This document shows, one piece after another, positions 1 through 7,277 of a stretch of 12,627 nt of DNA. Position numbers and translations under genes: made by a program. Origin of the DNA: an uncultured Selenomonas sp. (GTDB lineage: Bacteria > Bacillota > Negativicutes > Selenomonadales > Selenomonadaceae); the NCBI GenBank assembly GCA_938045435.1, contig CALIBA010000024.1, positions 1-12,627 on the forward strand, in the 5' to 3' direction. The notes under the pieces are model-generated. The model was not told the origin of the DNA. It saw nothing but the letters and a program-made list of their open reading frames with translations, and searched no databases. The first letter of the stretch is position 1. Every line of letters starts with the position of its first letter.

Positions 1-149
1 AGCAGTGCCTGATAGATCACCTTCACACCGATCTTTGCGATGTTCTTGCGAATCTTGTCCCACAAACCCGCCTCAGAGTATTTGTCCTCATACTTCTCAA
101 AGTCCAGATTCTCAATCTCCTCGGCTTTCAGTTTATCTTCCATGCTCAT
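1..149 (-). CDS. YkvA/DUF1232-like small membrane protein, 5' part only
   Basis: Only the first 49 codons are in the window; the gene continues past the left edge. The visible protein starts MSMEDKLKAEEIENLDFEKY, a charged, acidic leader. It is followed by a basic amphipathic stretch (DKIRKNIAKIGVKVIYQALL) that begins to look like a membrane segment at the edge. This layout resembles the N-terminus of YkvA (DUF1232) proteins, where a K/R-rich stretch leads into a hydrophobic helix, but the diagnostic core of that family is outside the window, so the assignment is tentative. The start is chosen at 149 because AGGAGG lies at 156-161, six bases upstream. The Met at codon 3 is less well placed. 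A good promoter candidate lies about 100 bases upstream, implying a long leader. No function is claimed. Confidence 0.6.
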   Translation of the reverse strand, partial: MSMEDKLKAEEIENLDFEKYEDKYSEAGLWDKIRKNIAKIGVKVIYQAL

Positions 150-246
150 AACAAACCTCCTAATTTGAGAAAATTCTTTGGGAAATGCCCTGATGATCAT
201 CCCTTTCCTAAATTAATGATATGTTCTGGAGGATAAGTATATTATA

Positions 247-275
247 ATTGTATTGTATCTCCCTATACTATGCAA
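247..275 (-). promoter_or_regulatory. Candidate sigma-A promoter for the YkvA-like gene
   Basis: Read on the minus strand, TTGCAT (270-275) and TACAAT (247-252) are separated by 17 bases. An alternative TATAAT lies just downstream at 241-246. The start codon is about 100 bases further on, so the transcript would carry a leader of roughly 90 bases. This is seen by eye only. Confidence 0.45.
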
Positions 276-331
276 GATCTTCTTCCTAAAATGTAGGAGA
301 GGATCGACTAAGATCACTCAAATGCACTGCA

Positions 332-380
332 ATAAAAACAACCAACCGCAGAAGCTTTATTTTCTACAGTTGGCTGTTGC
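332..380 (-). terminator. Intrinsic terminator after the superoxide reductase gene
   Basis: On the minus strand CAACTGTAGAA pairs with TTCTGCGGTTG around an 8-base loop. That is 11 base pairs including two G-U pairs. The stem is extended by a bulged CAAC/GTTG and followed by TTTTTATT. It lies just downstream of the stop codon at 393. Confidence 0.75.
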
Positions 381-392
381 ATAAGAAAATCT

Positions 393-773
393 TTAGATCT
401 CTGCCTGCCAAAGTCCATGCAGGTTGCAGTATGCGAGTACGCGCACGGGCGCATCACCGTCCGCGAGACGGAACGTCACAGTAGGTGCATCCGTCGGGGT
501 AAGGTCGATACGCTGCGTTCCACGCTTGGTCACGAGCATGACCCAGTTGATGAGATGCTCCTCTGTCATAGGATGTGCAACAGAGCCGACACTCACATGT
601 ACCTCGTTTTTCGCTGCATCATATGTCGGTACGGGAACATGCTTTTCCTGCGCTGCGTCCACCGTGTTCGGCTCAATCGGCGTGAGTGCATTGCCGCAAC
701 AGGAAAGATCGAGCTTATCATTCCCATATACTTCAACCATATGTGTTTTGCCCGCAAGATAAAATACTGACAT
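393..773 (-). CDS. Superoxide reductase (desulfoferrodoxin/neelaredoxin family)
   Basis: The 126-residue protein is a cytoplasmic non-haem iron enzyme expected to reduce superoxide to hydrogen peroxide without producing oxygen, a typical defence in anaerobes. The complete catalytic centre is visible: E43-K44-H45 (EKHVP), H67 (HPM), H73 (EEHLINW), C116 and H119 (CNLHGLW). These supply the four histidines and one cysteine that bind iron, plus the conserved Glu-Lys pair. The N-terminal 38 residues align with the desulfoferrodoxin FeCys4 domain but keep only C25-C26 (SCCGNAL). The usual first CxxC pair is replaced by Leu6 and Lys9, so centre I cannot form. That resembles the class III (Treponema-type) enzymes. 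The start at 773 is preceded by AGGAGG at 781-786; a start 10 codons further upstream would leave this site inside the gene. It stands alone between two terminators, so it is probably monocistronic. Confidence 0.93.
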   Translation of the reverse strand: MSVFYLAGKTHMVEVYGNDKLDLSCCGNALTPIEPNTVDAAQEKHVPVPTYDAAKNEVHVSVGSVAHPMTEEHLINWVMLVTKRGTQRIDLTPTDAPTVTFRLADGDAPVRVLAYCNLHGLWQAEI

Positions 774-820
774 AAAAAAACCTCCTATTAATATAAAATA
801 CACAGCAAAGTTTGATATAA

Positions 821-854
821 GACGGAAAGATAGATAAACTCCATCTATCTTGTC
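821..854. repeat. Inverted repeat upstream of the superoxide reductase gene
   Basis: AAGATAGAT (827-835) and ATCTATCTT (843-851) form a perfect 9-bp inverted repeat around a 7-base loop. GAC/GTC arms extend it around a small bulge. On the plus strand it is followed by TTTTAT. It lies 50-80 bases upstream of the superoxide reductase start, so it could be a leader hairpin, an operator, or a second transcription stop after the gene at 1038. I cannot decide between these. Confidence 0.45.
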
Positions 855-904
855 TTTTATAAATAATAATTCTCCATAAAGATAAAATATCCTTCTTTTT
901 TCCT

Positions 905-945
905 AAAAAAAATAACCATACTGCAAAAATATTTTACAGTACGGT
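905..945 (-). terminator. Intrinsic terminator after the family 2 glycosyltransferase gene
   Basis: On the minus strand ACCGTACTG pairs with CAGTATGGT (9 bp, one G-U). The apical region is AT-rich and a long U-tract (TATTTTTTTT) follows. It lies about 90 bases after the stop at 1038 and separates the glycosyltransferase pair from the superoxide reductase gene. Confidence 0.75.
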
Positions 946-1037
946 CGTCTCTCATCATGTAAGACCAGTAGGTATGTCTTCAATCCATCCACGTATATGC
1001 ATCGCTTTCCATCTATAAAGATGTTCCACAGATCTCG

Positions 1038-2024
1038 CTATGTTTCATGTATGCTCATCTCTTCTCTTTGATTTCCATCAATAAAATCCTGCACAAGGTA
1101 GCGCGGCCGACGTTTGACCTCAAGATAAATCTTCGCAACGTATTCACCAATGACCCCGATGGAGAGCAGGATAAGTCCCCCAAGGAACCAGAGAGAAACG
1201 ACCAGACTGGTCCATCCAACGATGGTCTCACCAATGAAATAACGAATCACCGACCAGATGAGAATGAGTCCACTGATAAAGGAAATGAACATCCCCATCT
1301 GAGAGATGAGCCGGATGGGACGTGCTGAAAGAGAGGTGACCCCCTCCCACGCAAAAGATGCCATGCGGCGCCATGGATATTTAGACACGCCCGCAAGCCG
1401 CCGTTTGCGCACATAGTAAACAATATCATGACGAAGTCCAATCATGGGGACAAGCCCGCGCAGAAAGAGGTTAACCTCACGGTATGCCGCAAGTGCATCG
1501 AGTGCATGCCGATCCATCAGCCGAAAATCCGCATGGTTGAATATAATATCCGCACCAAGCCCCCGCATGGCACGGTAAAATGTCTCTGCGGTAAAACGTT
1601 TCAAAAAGGCATCCGTCTCACGGTTCTCGCGTACACCATAGACGATATTTGCCCCTGCCACATACTTTTTGAGCATTGCATCAATGGCATCAATATCATC
1701 CTGAAGATCTGCATCCAGACTGATTGTCACATCGGCATATGCACGTACCGTCATCAATCCTGCAAGGAGTGCATGCTGATGCCCCTCGTTATGCGCGAGA
1801 TTGATGCCGGAAAAGAGCGGACTGCGCATCGTGCAGTCGATGATAAGCTCCCATGTCCGGTCACGGCTGCCGTCATTGACAAAAGCAATCCGGCTGCGTG
1901 CACTGATGTGTCTGTCTTCGATGAGGCGGGTCATCTTTTGCAGGAGTTTCTCTGCCGTATCATAGAGCACATCCTGCTCGTTGTAGCATGGGACAACGAG
2001 ATAAAGAACCGGCTCCTGCATCAT
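1038..2024 (-). CDS. Polyprenyl-phosphate glycosyltransferase, GT2 (GtrB/ArnC/DPM1-like)
   Basis: The 328-residue inner-membrane enzyme is expected to move a sugar from a nucleotide donor to undecaprenyl phosphate on the cytoplasmic face. The GT2 fold is clear: VPCYNEQDV at 11-19, VNDGSRDRT at 49-57, NEGHQHALLAG at 79-89, and the metal/donor DxD in SLDADLQDD (D104, D106). An acceptor-side HADFRLMD lies at 164-171 and an RGLVPMIGL turn at 189-197. Two membrane helices (about 241-262 and 272-297) end in the IGEYVAKIYLEVKRRPRY tail typical of the GtrB/YfdH/ArnC group. The start overlaps the stop of the upstream gene as ATGA (2021-2024), which implies translational coupling. The partner is a PMT/ArnT-like transferase, the usual consumer of the lipid-linked sugar. 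No GtrA-type flippase is visible. The sugar cannot be inferred. Confidence 0.92.
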   Translation of the reverse strand: MMQEPVLYLVVPCYNEQDVLYDTAEKLLQKMTRLIEDRHISARSRIAFVNDGSRDRTWELIIDCTMRSPLFSGINLAHNEGHQHALLAGLMTVRAYADVTISLDADLQDDIDAIDAMLKKYVAGANIVYGVRENRETDAFLKRFTAETFYRAMRGLGADIIFNHADFRLMDRHALDALAAYREVNLFLRGLVPMIGLRHDIVYYVRKRRLAGVSKYPWRRMASFAWEGVTSLSARPIRLISQMGMFISFISGLILIWSVIRYFIGETIVGWTSLVVSLWFLGGLILLSIGVIGEYVAKIYLEVKRRPRYLVQDFIDGNQREEMSIHET

Positions 2025-3604
2025 TTGTGCGTCCTATAGATACAGATTCCATGCGCGTTTTCGACAAGCTCCCAGTCGCCACCGCCAAGTTCCTCATTCT
2101 TCTTTTGATACATATACTCCCGCATGATAATATATTTGGGGCGTGTATCTGCACGCAGTGCCGCCAGCGATTCCGGACGATTCGTATCTGCCTCAATGCC
2201 CGGAATATCCGTATAGAGCATGACCCCTGGTCGCAGCTGCTTATCGATATAGAGCGCCCGCCCCTCCTGCTCAGCTGTCTCATGATAGTCCGCAGCATAG
2301 GTATGGGCTATTTGTTTCACACTGAAGTACCCTGCGACCGCGGGAACCAGTATGCCGAATGCAATGCCCATAGTCACAATACCTGCCACAGCATGCAGCC
2401 ATGCTGCAAGAAGCAGGTGGTGGGTCGCTGTGATACAGTAGATGATTGCTGTCCCTAAAACCAGTGTGAGGATGCCGAGCCACAATCCTCCCTCTGCAAG
2501 TTCTGGAAAACTGTCCCCGCTCATGAGCCAACCAAGACCAAGTGCAAGGAACATCAGCGCACTGCCGCCCGCCCAGGCGAAATGTGTCTCCTGCCACTCT
2601 TCCAGTGTGCGTGTGAGATTCCACGCGATCACGGTCGAAAGCGCTGGGGTTAAAAGGAGCATATAGGAGACTTGCTTTGTTTGTGCAAGGGAGAAAAAGA
2701 GCAGGACAAAGATCCACCACACTTGGAAGAATGTAATTAGCTGCCACTCCTCACCGAAGCTCTTTCTAAACGCATTCTTGACGGACTGGATGAGAAGCCC
2801 TGTCCACGGGAAAAAACCGAGAACGATAACCGGCAGGTAGAACCACCAATGGGCACGGGCGGGATGCAGCGGTGCTGCAAATCTACTGATATTGTGAAAT
2901 CCGATAAACTCATAGATAAACGCGACGCCATGTGCTTGATACATATAGATATACCATGGCATCCCGACAGCGAGGACGAGCAGAAGTCCGCGCAGGACAT
3001 GCATCCGCAGCAGCTCTTGGAGCTGGCGCGTTACGAGCAAATAGGAAAAGATAATCCCCGCGGGAAAGACGACGCCGATCGGTCCCTTCGTCATGACCGC
3101 AAAGCCACATGCAAGGTACATAAGCCAATAGTGGCGATGGATAAAGGAAAAGAGCGCTGCTGTCAGGAAGAACAACAATGTGGTATCGGTGACAGAGGCC
3201 TTGCCCATATACATGAGCATGATGTTCGTCCCCATGACGATTCCTGCCCAAAATCCTGTCCGTGCACCGAAAATGCGTGCCGCAGCAAGTGCCGTCATGA
3301 GAATCGATCCAATCGCCATGAGTGACGCCGGCAGACGTGCTGCAAGCTCGCTGAATCCACCAAACAACTTGATGGACAATGCGACGAGCCAGTAGAAAAT
3401 AGGCGGCTTGTCATACCAGTATTCATTGTAGATGCGCGGAGAGAGATAATCATTAAAGCGAATCATCTCCTTTGCTGTCTCCGCATACACTGGCTCATCT
3501 GGATCGAGAAGCGGTGTTCCGCCAATCCCAAAGAGGATTTGGAAGGCGAGAATAACGAGCAGCAAAAGATACAGTACCCAAGAAAGATTCTTCTCATCGT
3601 TCAT
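2021..3604 (-). CDS. ArnT/PMT-family membrane glycosyltransferase (GT39/GT83-like)
   Basis: The 527-residue polytopic protein belongs to the dolichyl-phosphate-mannose mannosyltransferase/ArnT superfamily, which uses a polyprenyl-phosphate sugar to glycosylate lipid A, a glycan or a protein on the outer face of the inner membrane. After one N-terminal helix (about 9-26) comes the signature periplasmic loop DPDEPVYAETAKEM (34-47), with the catalytic-type acidic pair D36-E37. It is followed by YDKPPIFYWL (64-73) and FSELAARLPASL (84-95), all hallmarks of the PMT_2 domain. Roughly ten more hydrophobic segments follow. The last 100 or so residues are soluble and end in YIIMREYMYQ...ICIYRTHK. The start at 3604 has GAGGT about ten bases upstream. 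The longer open frame to 3745 would overlap the end of the next gene and adds 47 residues foreign to the family. It is coupled by a 4-base overlap to the GT2 gene, so both probably act in one envelope-decoration pathway. The acceptor is unknown. Confidence 0.9.
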   Translation of the reverse strand: MNDEKNLSWVLYLLLLVILAFQILFGIGGTPLLDPDEPVYAETAKEMIRFNDYLSPRIYNEYWYDKPPIFYWLVALSIKLFGGFSELAARLPASLMAIGSILMTALAAARIFGARTGFWAGIVMGTNIMLMYMGKASVTDTTLLFFLTAALFSFIHRHYWLMYLACGFAVMTKGPIGVVFPAGIIFSYLLVTRQLQELLRMHVLRGLLLVLAVGMPWYIYMYQAHGVAFIYEFIGFHNISRFAAPLHPARAHWWFYLPVIVLGFFPWTGLLIQSVKNAFRKSFGEEWQLITFFQVWWIFVLLFFSLAQTKQVSYMLLLTPALSTVIAWNLTRTLEEWQETHFAWAGGSALMFLALGLGWLMSGDSFPELAEGGLWLGILTLVLGTAIIYCITATHHLLLAAWLHAVAGIVTMGIAFGILVPAVAGYFSVKQIAHTYAADYHETAEQEGRALYIDKQLRPGVMLYTDIPGIEADTNRPESLAALRADTRPKYIIMREYMYQKKNEELGGGDWELVENAHGICIYRTHK

Positions 3605-3723
3605 GTAAACGCACACCTCACAGAGTCCGAATATTGTCCCTGCATTGTACCATAGATAACAGCTATACGGAAGCCCTTGCCAAATCAAAAGGGAAAGAAA
3701 AACTGTTTTTTCGATGGCACATA

Positions 3724-4683
3724 TTATAACAGCCCCTGCGCACAATCAATATCCGTAATGAGCACATTGATGAATCCGCCGCGGATTGCACCGCGCACTG
3801 CCCTTATCTTTTGGCGTCCACCCACGACACCGACGCGGCGCGGAATATTTTTCAGTGTATCAAGAGAAATCCCGGCCACGCGTTCATTAAATTCCTCAAA
3901 GGGGGATGGATCGCCCTGCCCGTTAAAATAACGCAGAGCAATATCTCCCACAGCGCCCTGCGCAGCAAAACCTTCAAGAACAGCACTGTCCACATAGCCG
4001 GTTTGGAGGATGGTAGAATGCTCCGTCGAAGGGATGCCAATGCCCATCAATACAAGATCAAGGCGCGCATACATGCGAATCACGTTCTGAATCGTCCGTT
4101 CCTCCAAAAAACCTTTAAGCACTTCGCGCCGCGAAAAGACCGCCGGAGAAAAGAACTGAATGCATTTGCCGCCAAAGCGGTCCGCAAATTCCTGCGCTAA
4201 GTAGTTCGAATGAATGTCCAGACGGCTCTCTGCAACGCCACCCACGAGCGGCACAAAAGTCACGTCGATGGGGCTGCGGATAAAGTAATCAGAGCGTACG
4301 ACGCTTTGTATCGCAAGCCCCATTGTAATGCCGACCAAATAGCCGTCCATAAGAACACGCAGGAGATACTCAAGCGCAGCACTGCCAAGCTGTGAATTCA
4401 GCGGTCTGCGCCCATCCGAGAGGGGGCTTGAGGGGACGATAACGACCTCCTGCAATCCGTACTTTTTTTCCAAAGTACGTTCCATTTGCCCATAAGCAAT
4501 ATTATCCGGATTTTGAATCTCGATGCGGACGATGCCCCGCTCCCTCCCGATGCTGAGCATGCGGGAAACCGTCGGACGCGAGATACCGAGTACCTCGCAG
4601 ATCTCCTTTTGCCCAAGTCCATCCTGATAATATAGACTGCAGCACTTGAAGATAAGGCGTACATCATCAATGATCTTCTTCAC
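3724..4683 (-). CDS. SorC-family sugar-responsive transcriptional regulator
   Basis: The 319-residue protein has the SorC layout. An N-terminal helix-turn-helix (about 24-46, GQKEICEVLGISRPTVSRML) is followed by IVRIEIQNP and then a large sugar-phosphate-binding domain. The domain ends in the family signature VVGGRQKIRAVRGAIRGG, then FINVLITDIDCAQGLL. Members are tetrameric DNA-binding proteins whose effector is usually a phosphorylated sugar. I prefer the GTG at 4683: GGGGGA lies six bases upstream, and the resulting N-terminus VKKIIDDVRLIFKCCSLYY matches the family. The ATG at 4701 would add only six residues and lacks a ribosome site. The gene is last in the glucitol-type PTS cluster, about 130 bases after srlB and beyond a hairpin. 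It could be read through or have its own promoter. Its likely target is this PTS operon, by position only. Confidence 0.9.
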   Translation of the reverse strand: MKKIIDDVRLIFKCCSLYYQDGLGQKEICEVLGISRPTVSRMLSIGRERGIVRIEIQNPDNIAYGQMERTLEKKYGLQEVVIVPSSPLSDGRRPLNSQLGSAALEYLLRVLMDGYLVGITMGLAIQSVVRSDYFIRSPIDVTFVPLVGGVAESRLDIHSNYLAQEFADRFGGKCIQFFSPAVFSRREVLKGFLEERTIQNVIRMYARLDLVLMGIGIPSTEHSTILQTGYVDSAVLEGFAAQGAVGDIALRYFNGQGDPSPFEEFNERVAGISLDTLKNIPRRVGVVGGRQKIRAVRGAIRGGFINVLITDIDCAQGLL

Positions 4684-4778
4684 GGACAGTCCCCCAATCA
4701 TCCAGCCATAGAGCGCCGTTCACATATTTTTCATCTGCTTTTTGATGTTGACATTTTTTCTATCAAAGTGCCGGAAAA

Positions 4779-4800
4779 GGGAGCCGTGCGGACGGCTCCC
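4779..4800 (-). terminator. Hairpin between srlB and the SorC-type regulator gene
   Basis: A perfect 9-bp GC-rich stem, GGGAGCCGT with ACGGCTCCC, closes a 4-base loop. It is followed on the minus strand by TTTTCC. It sits directly after the srlB stop. The U-tract is short, so termination may be partial, lowering expression of the downstream regulator instead of abolishing it. Confidence 0.65.
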
Positions 4801-4814
4801 CTGCTTTCCTGCAT

Positions 4815-5186
4815 TCAATAGATTTCGATGGTCGCTCCCATCCGGACATCTTCCCGAACGAGCGGTACATCCCCATCCAGCATGATGCAGCCGGGACGCT
4901 CCGGCTCTCTTACGCCCTTGAAGGAAAGCGTACAGTGTCCAAGTTCCTTTAGTGTGTGCAGTACCTCATCGCCAATCGCCGTAATGTTAAATACCTTATC
5001 GCAGATAATCAGCGTATCGCCGACTGCGGGATCTGCATTATAGTTCGCCGTCGTATGGAGTACGGAGATCTCCGCCAACTCCGCTGGTGCACTGTTGTTG
5101 AATATGATGATGAAGTTTGCCTCCGGATCCTCCAAAAAGGACAGCGCCGCTTCTCCCCAGCTTGTGATTTCACAGTAAAATTTCAT
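4815..5186 (-). CDS. srlB: PTS glucitol/sorbitol-type EIIA component
   Basis: The 123-residue cytoplasmic protein matches the glucitol-type EIIA family (PF03829) in length and layout. It accepts phosphate from HPr and passes it to EIIB. His44, in the context EISVLHTT, corresponds to the phosphorylated His in the LH/IH segment of E. coli SrlB. Further family marks are VGDTLIICDKVFNITAIGDE (positions 55-74) and the LGHCTLSFKG motif (86-95). The start has GAGGGA five bases upstream, and the gene begins nine bases after the srlA stop, so it is in the same transcript. A hairpin follows. No EIIA fusion or truncation is seen. Confidence 0.94.
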   Translation of the reverse strand: MKFYCEITSWGEAALSFLEDPEANFIIIFNNSAPAELAEISVLHTTANYNADPAVGDTLIICDKVFNITAIGDEVLHTLKELGHCTLSFKGVREPERPGCIMLDGDVPLVREDVRMGATIEIY

Positions 5187-5195
5187 AGGATTCCC

Positions 5196-5729
5196 TCAGC
5201 CTTGTGCTTGCTTTTCCTCACGGTGCTTCATATAGAGATAGATTTTCTCAGTGATGATGCCACGGATGAGGATAACGACAATGCCCACGAGGAAGTAGCG
5301 CACGGCCAGGTCCCCTAGCGGCAGTCCGAGTATCGTAATCCCAGATGCGATGCCCATGTAGACGAACAATTCACCGCCATTGGCATGCGGAAAAAGCCCC
5401 GTGACCGGATGCACAAAACTGACCGCCGCATCATAGTACGCAGGTTTATATTTCTGCTCAACAAAATTCCCGAACGTATAGCACATCGGATTGCCAAGAA
5501 AAAGTACCGCAAGGACAGGAAGCACTGTATAGCGCGTAATGATGTTCTGCGTCGCACGCTGCGCTATCCCGTTCACGCGCTCCTCACCAATGAGTTTGAT
5601 AACCGAATTGACCGCTGTCATCATAATAACGAGGAGCGGGATGATTCCCGTAACCCAAGAGGTAAACGTCGCCGCCCCTGCACGAAAAAGCTCCATAAAA
5701 CCATTTGCCGCTGCTGCAATGAGTTCCAT
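5196..5729 (-). CDS. srlA: PTS glucitol/sorbitol-type EIIC component (small membrane subunit)
   Basis: The 177-residue membrane protein is close in size to E. coli SrlA (187). It forms half of the sugar-translocating channel with the membrane part of SrlE. Hydrophobic segments lie at about 22-47, 67-80, 120-137 and 143-160. Family motifs include FLGNPMCYTFGNFVEQKYKP (77-96) and GLFPHANGGELFVYMGIASG (111-130), which closely resembles the E. coli HANxGELFVWLGIA stretch. The start at 5729 is preceded by AAGGAGG eight bases upstream. The open frame continues far upstream, but that part is a shadow of srlE in another frame. The gap after srlE is 13 bases. The C-terminal KHREEKQ tail is cytosolic in character. 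Confidence 0.94.
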   Translation of the reverse strand: MELIAAAANGFMELFRAGAATFTSWVTGIIPLLVIMMTAVNSVIKLIGEERVNGIAQRATQNIITRYTVLPVLAVLFLGNPMCYTFGNFVEQKYKPAYYDAAVSFVHPVTGLFPHANGGELFVYMGIASGITILGLPLGDLAVRYFLVGIVVILIRGIITEKIYLYMKHREEKQAQG

Positions 5730-5742
5730 CTCCAAGCCCTCC

Positions 5743-6732
5743 TTAGTAAAGCCCAATACTGGCCGCGTATGCGATGAGAACGGCGAGAGGGCCCGTGATA
5801 ACGCGCGAGTACAGGACAGCGGGAACGCCAAGCTCGATGGTCTCAGGATCCGCCTCACCAAGACTAAGCCCCACAGGGACAAAATCTGCGCCGACCTGTG
5901 CATTGATGGCAAAAAGTGCAGGCAGTGCATACTGCGGCGGGATATTGCCCATACCAATCTGTGCGCCGAGCAGCGTCCCAACGACCTGCGCAATGACAGC
6001 GCCAGGGCCAAGTACAGGAGATATGAAAGGAACGGCACAGATGAGAGAGATGAGGAGCATCCCGGGCAGCGTGCTCGCAAGCGGTGAGATCGTCGTTGCA
6101 ATGACTTCCCCGAGCCCCGATACACTGATGATGCCAAGAATCATAGAAACGAATGCCATAAACGGCAGGATGCTCTTAATCGTGATGTCAATGGTCTCAC
6201 GCCCTGCCGCATAAAATTTATTGACGATGCCGCCGATGGCAACGCCGAGACGTGTGACAAAATTCTTTTCCCGTGCTCCTTGCAGCTTTCGAACCTCCGC
6301 CTTTGCCTGCTCCTTGGTCTTTGGCACATAGACAGATGCCTCCTGCAAAACGGCAATCTCCCCCTCATCGGTGCGCGCGACGCAGGATAGATCGACGGCA
6401 GAAACATAAAGCTCCTTTGTGATGAACTGTGCAAGCGGGCCGGTTTTTCCAACGGGCAATAAATTTGCCGTCAGAACTCCCTTTTTCGGATAGACACCGC
6501 AGCGCGCCGTCCCGCCGCAGTCCACAACGGCAAGCAGGATCTCCTCATCCGGTACCCCCGTTGTAAAGCCATCGACCGCCTGACATCCTGTCATCTCTGC
6601 AATCCCTGCCGCGACTGGATGGACGCCCCCGCCCGTCACGCTGACAATCTTATTCTTTTTCTCAGTTGGAACAAGTATGAGCGGACCGCCCCAACCGCCC
6701 TTTCCGGCAACAATCTTCACGGATTGATACAT
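5743..6732 (-). CDS. srlE: PTS glucitol/sorbitol-type EIIB-EIIC' component
   Basis: The 329-residue protein (E. coli SrlE is about 319) carries the cytoplasmic EIIB domain followed by a membrane domain. The N-terminus KIVAGKGGWGGPLILVP and the active-site loop DCGGTARCGVYPKK (71-84) are diagnostic. One of the two cysteines C72/C78 is the phosphocysteine that phosphorylates the incoming polyol. KTGPLAQFITKELYVSAVDL (96-115) follows. After a charged linker (136-158) come membrane segments at about 188-210, 222-256 and 307-328, with the conserved FISPVLGPGAVIAQVVG (236-252) and AINAQVGADFVPVGLSLGEA (275-294). The start at 6732 has AAAGGAGG six bases upstream; an upstream in-frame TTG (6759) would place that site inside the gene. 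It lies 66 bases after gutM. Confidence 0.95.
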   Translation of the reverse strand: MYQSVKIVAGKGGWGGPLILVPTEKKNKIVSVTGGGVHPVAAGIAEMTGCQAVDGFTTGVPDEEILLAVVDCGGTARCGVYPKKGVLTANLLPVGKTGPLAQFITKELYVSAVDLSCVARTDEGEIAVLQEASVYVPKTKEQAKAEVRKLQGAREKNFVTRLGVAIGGIVNKFYAAGRETIDITIKSILPFMAFVSMILGIISVSGLGEVIATTISPLASTLPGMLLISLICAVPFISPVLGPGAVIAQVVGTLLGAQIGMGNIPPQYALPALFAINAQVGADFVPVGLSLGEADPETIELGVPAVLYSRVITGPLAVLIAYAASIGLY

Positions 6733-6798
6733 GCACGTTCCTCCTTTTCTCTGCGCCAATCAACCGACATCCTCAAAACGAGCGCCTCTGAAGCGATG

Positions 6799-7185
6799 CT
6801 ATGGGACGCTCTGGAGACGTGTTATAAGCGCCTCGATTGCTTGGATATGTCCCTTGTAATACACACGCCGCTTCTCCGGCAATGCTGTATACGCCTCATG
6901 CAGTTCGTAAATCGTCCGTCCCACGATGTCCTCCATGGGACGAAACCTGCTGAGAATCGTCATCCCCTGCATCATGCGCCCATCTAGAATGCGTCCGTCG
7001 GAATTGCACGCGATGATGACAATGTTCGAGGGGCCGAACCTGCGCCGACGCGAACCGATGCCAACATTGCCCAGGCGGTGCATCTGCCGAACAGCATGCC
7101 GATACGCCTTTACCTGCAAATGCGTCCCTAAGACTTGGCCAACGAACAGGACGAAAAGTACACCAAGGAGCACCTCTGTCTGCAT
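6799..7185 (-). CDS. gutM: GutM/SrlM-type glucitol operon activator
   Basis: The 128-residue protein has one N-terminal hydrophobic helix (about 4-20, VLLGVLFVLFVGQVLGT). A basic region follows (VKAYRHAVRQMHRLGNVGIGSRRRRFGPSNIVIIACNSDGRI), then a short C-terminal domain with MTILSRFRP and IYELHEAYTALPEK. This matches the GutM family (PF06923), first described as an activator of the E. coli sorbitol operon and frequent as first gene of Firmicute sorbitol PTS operons. The membrane helix suggests a signalling or accessory role at the transporter, not a classical DNA-binding activator; that is inference. AAGGAGG lies eight bases before the ATG. The promoter at 7249-7277 is about 65 bases upstream, so gutM heads the operon. 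Confidence 0.88.
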   Translation of the reverse strand: MQTEVLLGVLFVLFVGQVLGTHLQVKAYRHAVRQMHRLGNVGIGSRRRRFGPSNIVIIACNSDGRILDGRMMQGMTILSRFRPMEDIVGRTIYELHEAYTALPEKRRVYYKGHIQAIEALITRLQSVP

Positions 7186-7248
7186 GTGCCCTTCCTCCTT
7201 CCATAACGCCCTGCACGCGCTGAGATTCCCATTCTGGCTGCCAAAGGA

Positions 7249-7277
7249 ATTATATCATCAGAACAGTTTCTTTACAA
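7249..7277 (-). promoter_or_regulatory. Candidate promoter of the gutM-srlEAB operon
   Basis: On the minus strand TTGTAA (7272-7277) and a perfect TATAAT (7249-7254) are separated by 17 bases. Transcription would start near 7242, giving a leader of about 57 bases before gutM. Flanking TTTACAA and TTGTAAA form an interrupted inverted repeat that overlaps the -35 region (about 7271-7303), a possible regulator site. Confidence 0.7.

Noticed and set aside
1428..2039. A 203-codon plus-strand open frame opposite the family 2 glycosyltransferase gene
   Set aside because: It is antisense to a clear GT2 gene with all motifs, has no ribosome site and reads as low-complexity Cys/His/Ile-rich protein with no family resemblance.
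3605..3745. A 47-residue longer start for the ArnT/PMT-like protein
   Set aside because: It would overlap the end of the SorC-type gene, has no ribosome site, and the extra residues do not fit the family's usual N-terminal helix.
3723..3750. A TATAAT at the end of the SorC-type gene that could serve the ArnT-like gene
   Set aside because: The only -35-like hexamers are 15-16 bases away and poor matches; too weak to call as a promoter.
5539..6087. A 182-codon plus-strand open frame across srlE/srlA
   Set aside because: It is antisense to two well-conserved PTS genes, has an Arg/Asp-rich unnatural composition and no ribosome binding site.
5730..6137. N-terminal extension of the srlA frame upstream of 5729
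   Set aside because: It overlaps srlE in another frame and has Arg/Ser/Leu-rich shadow composition; AAGGAGG before 5729 fixes the real start.
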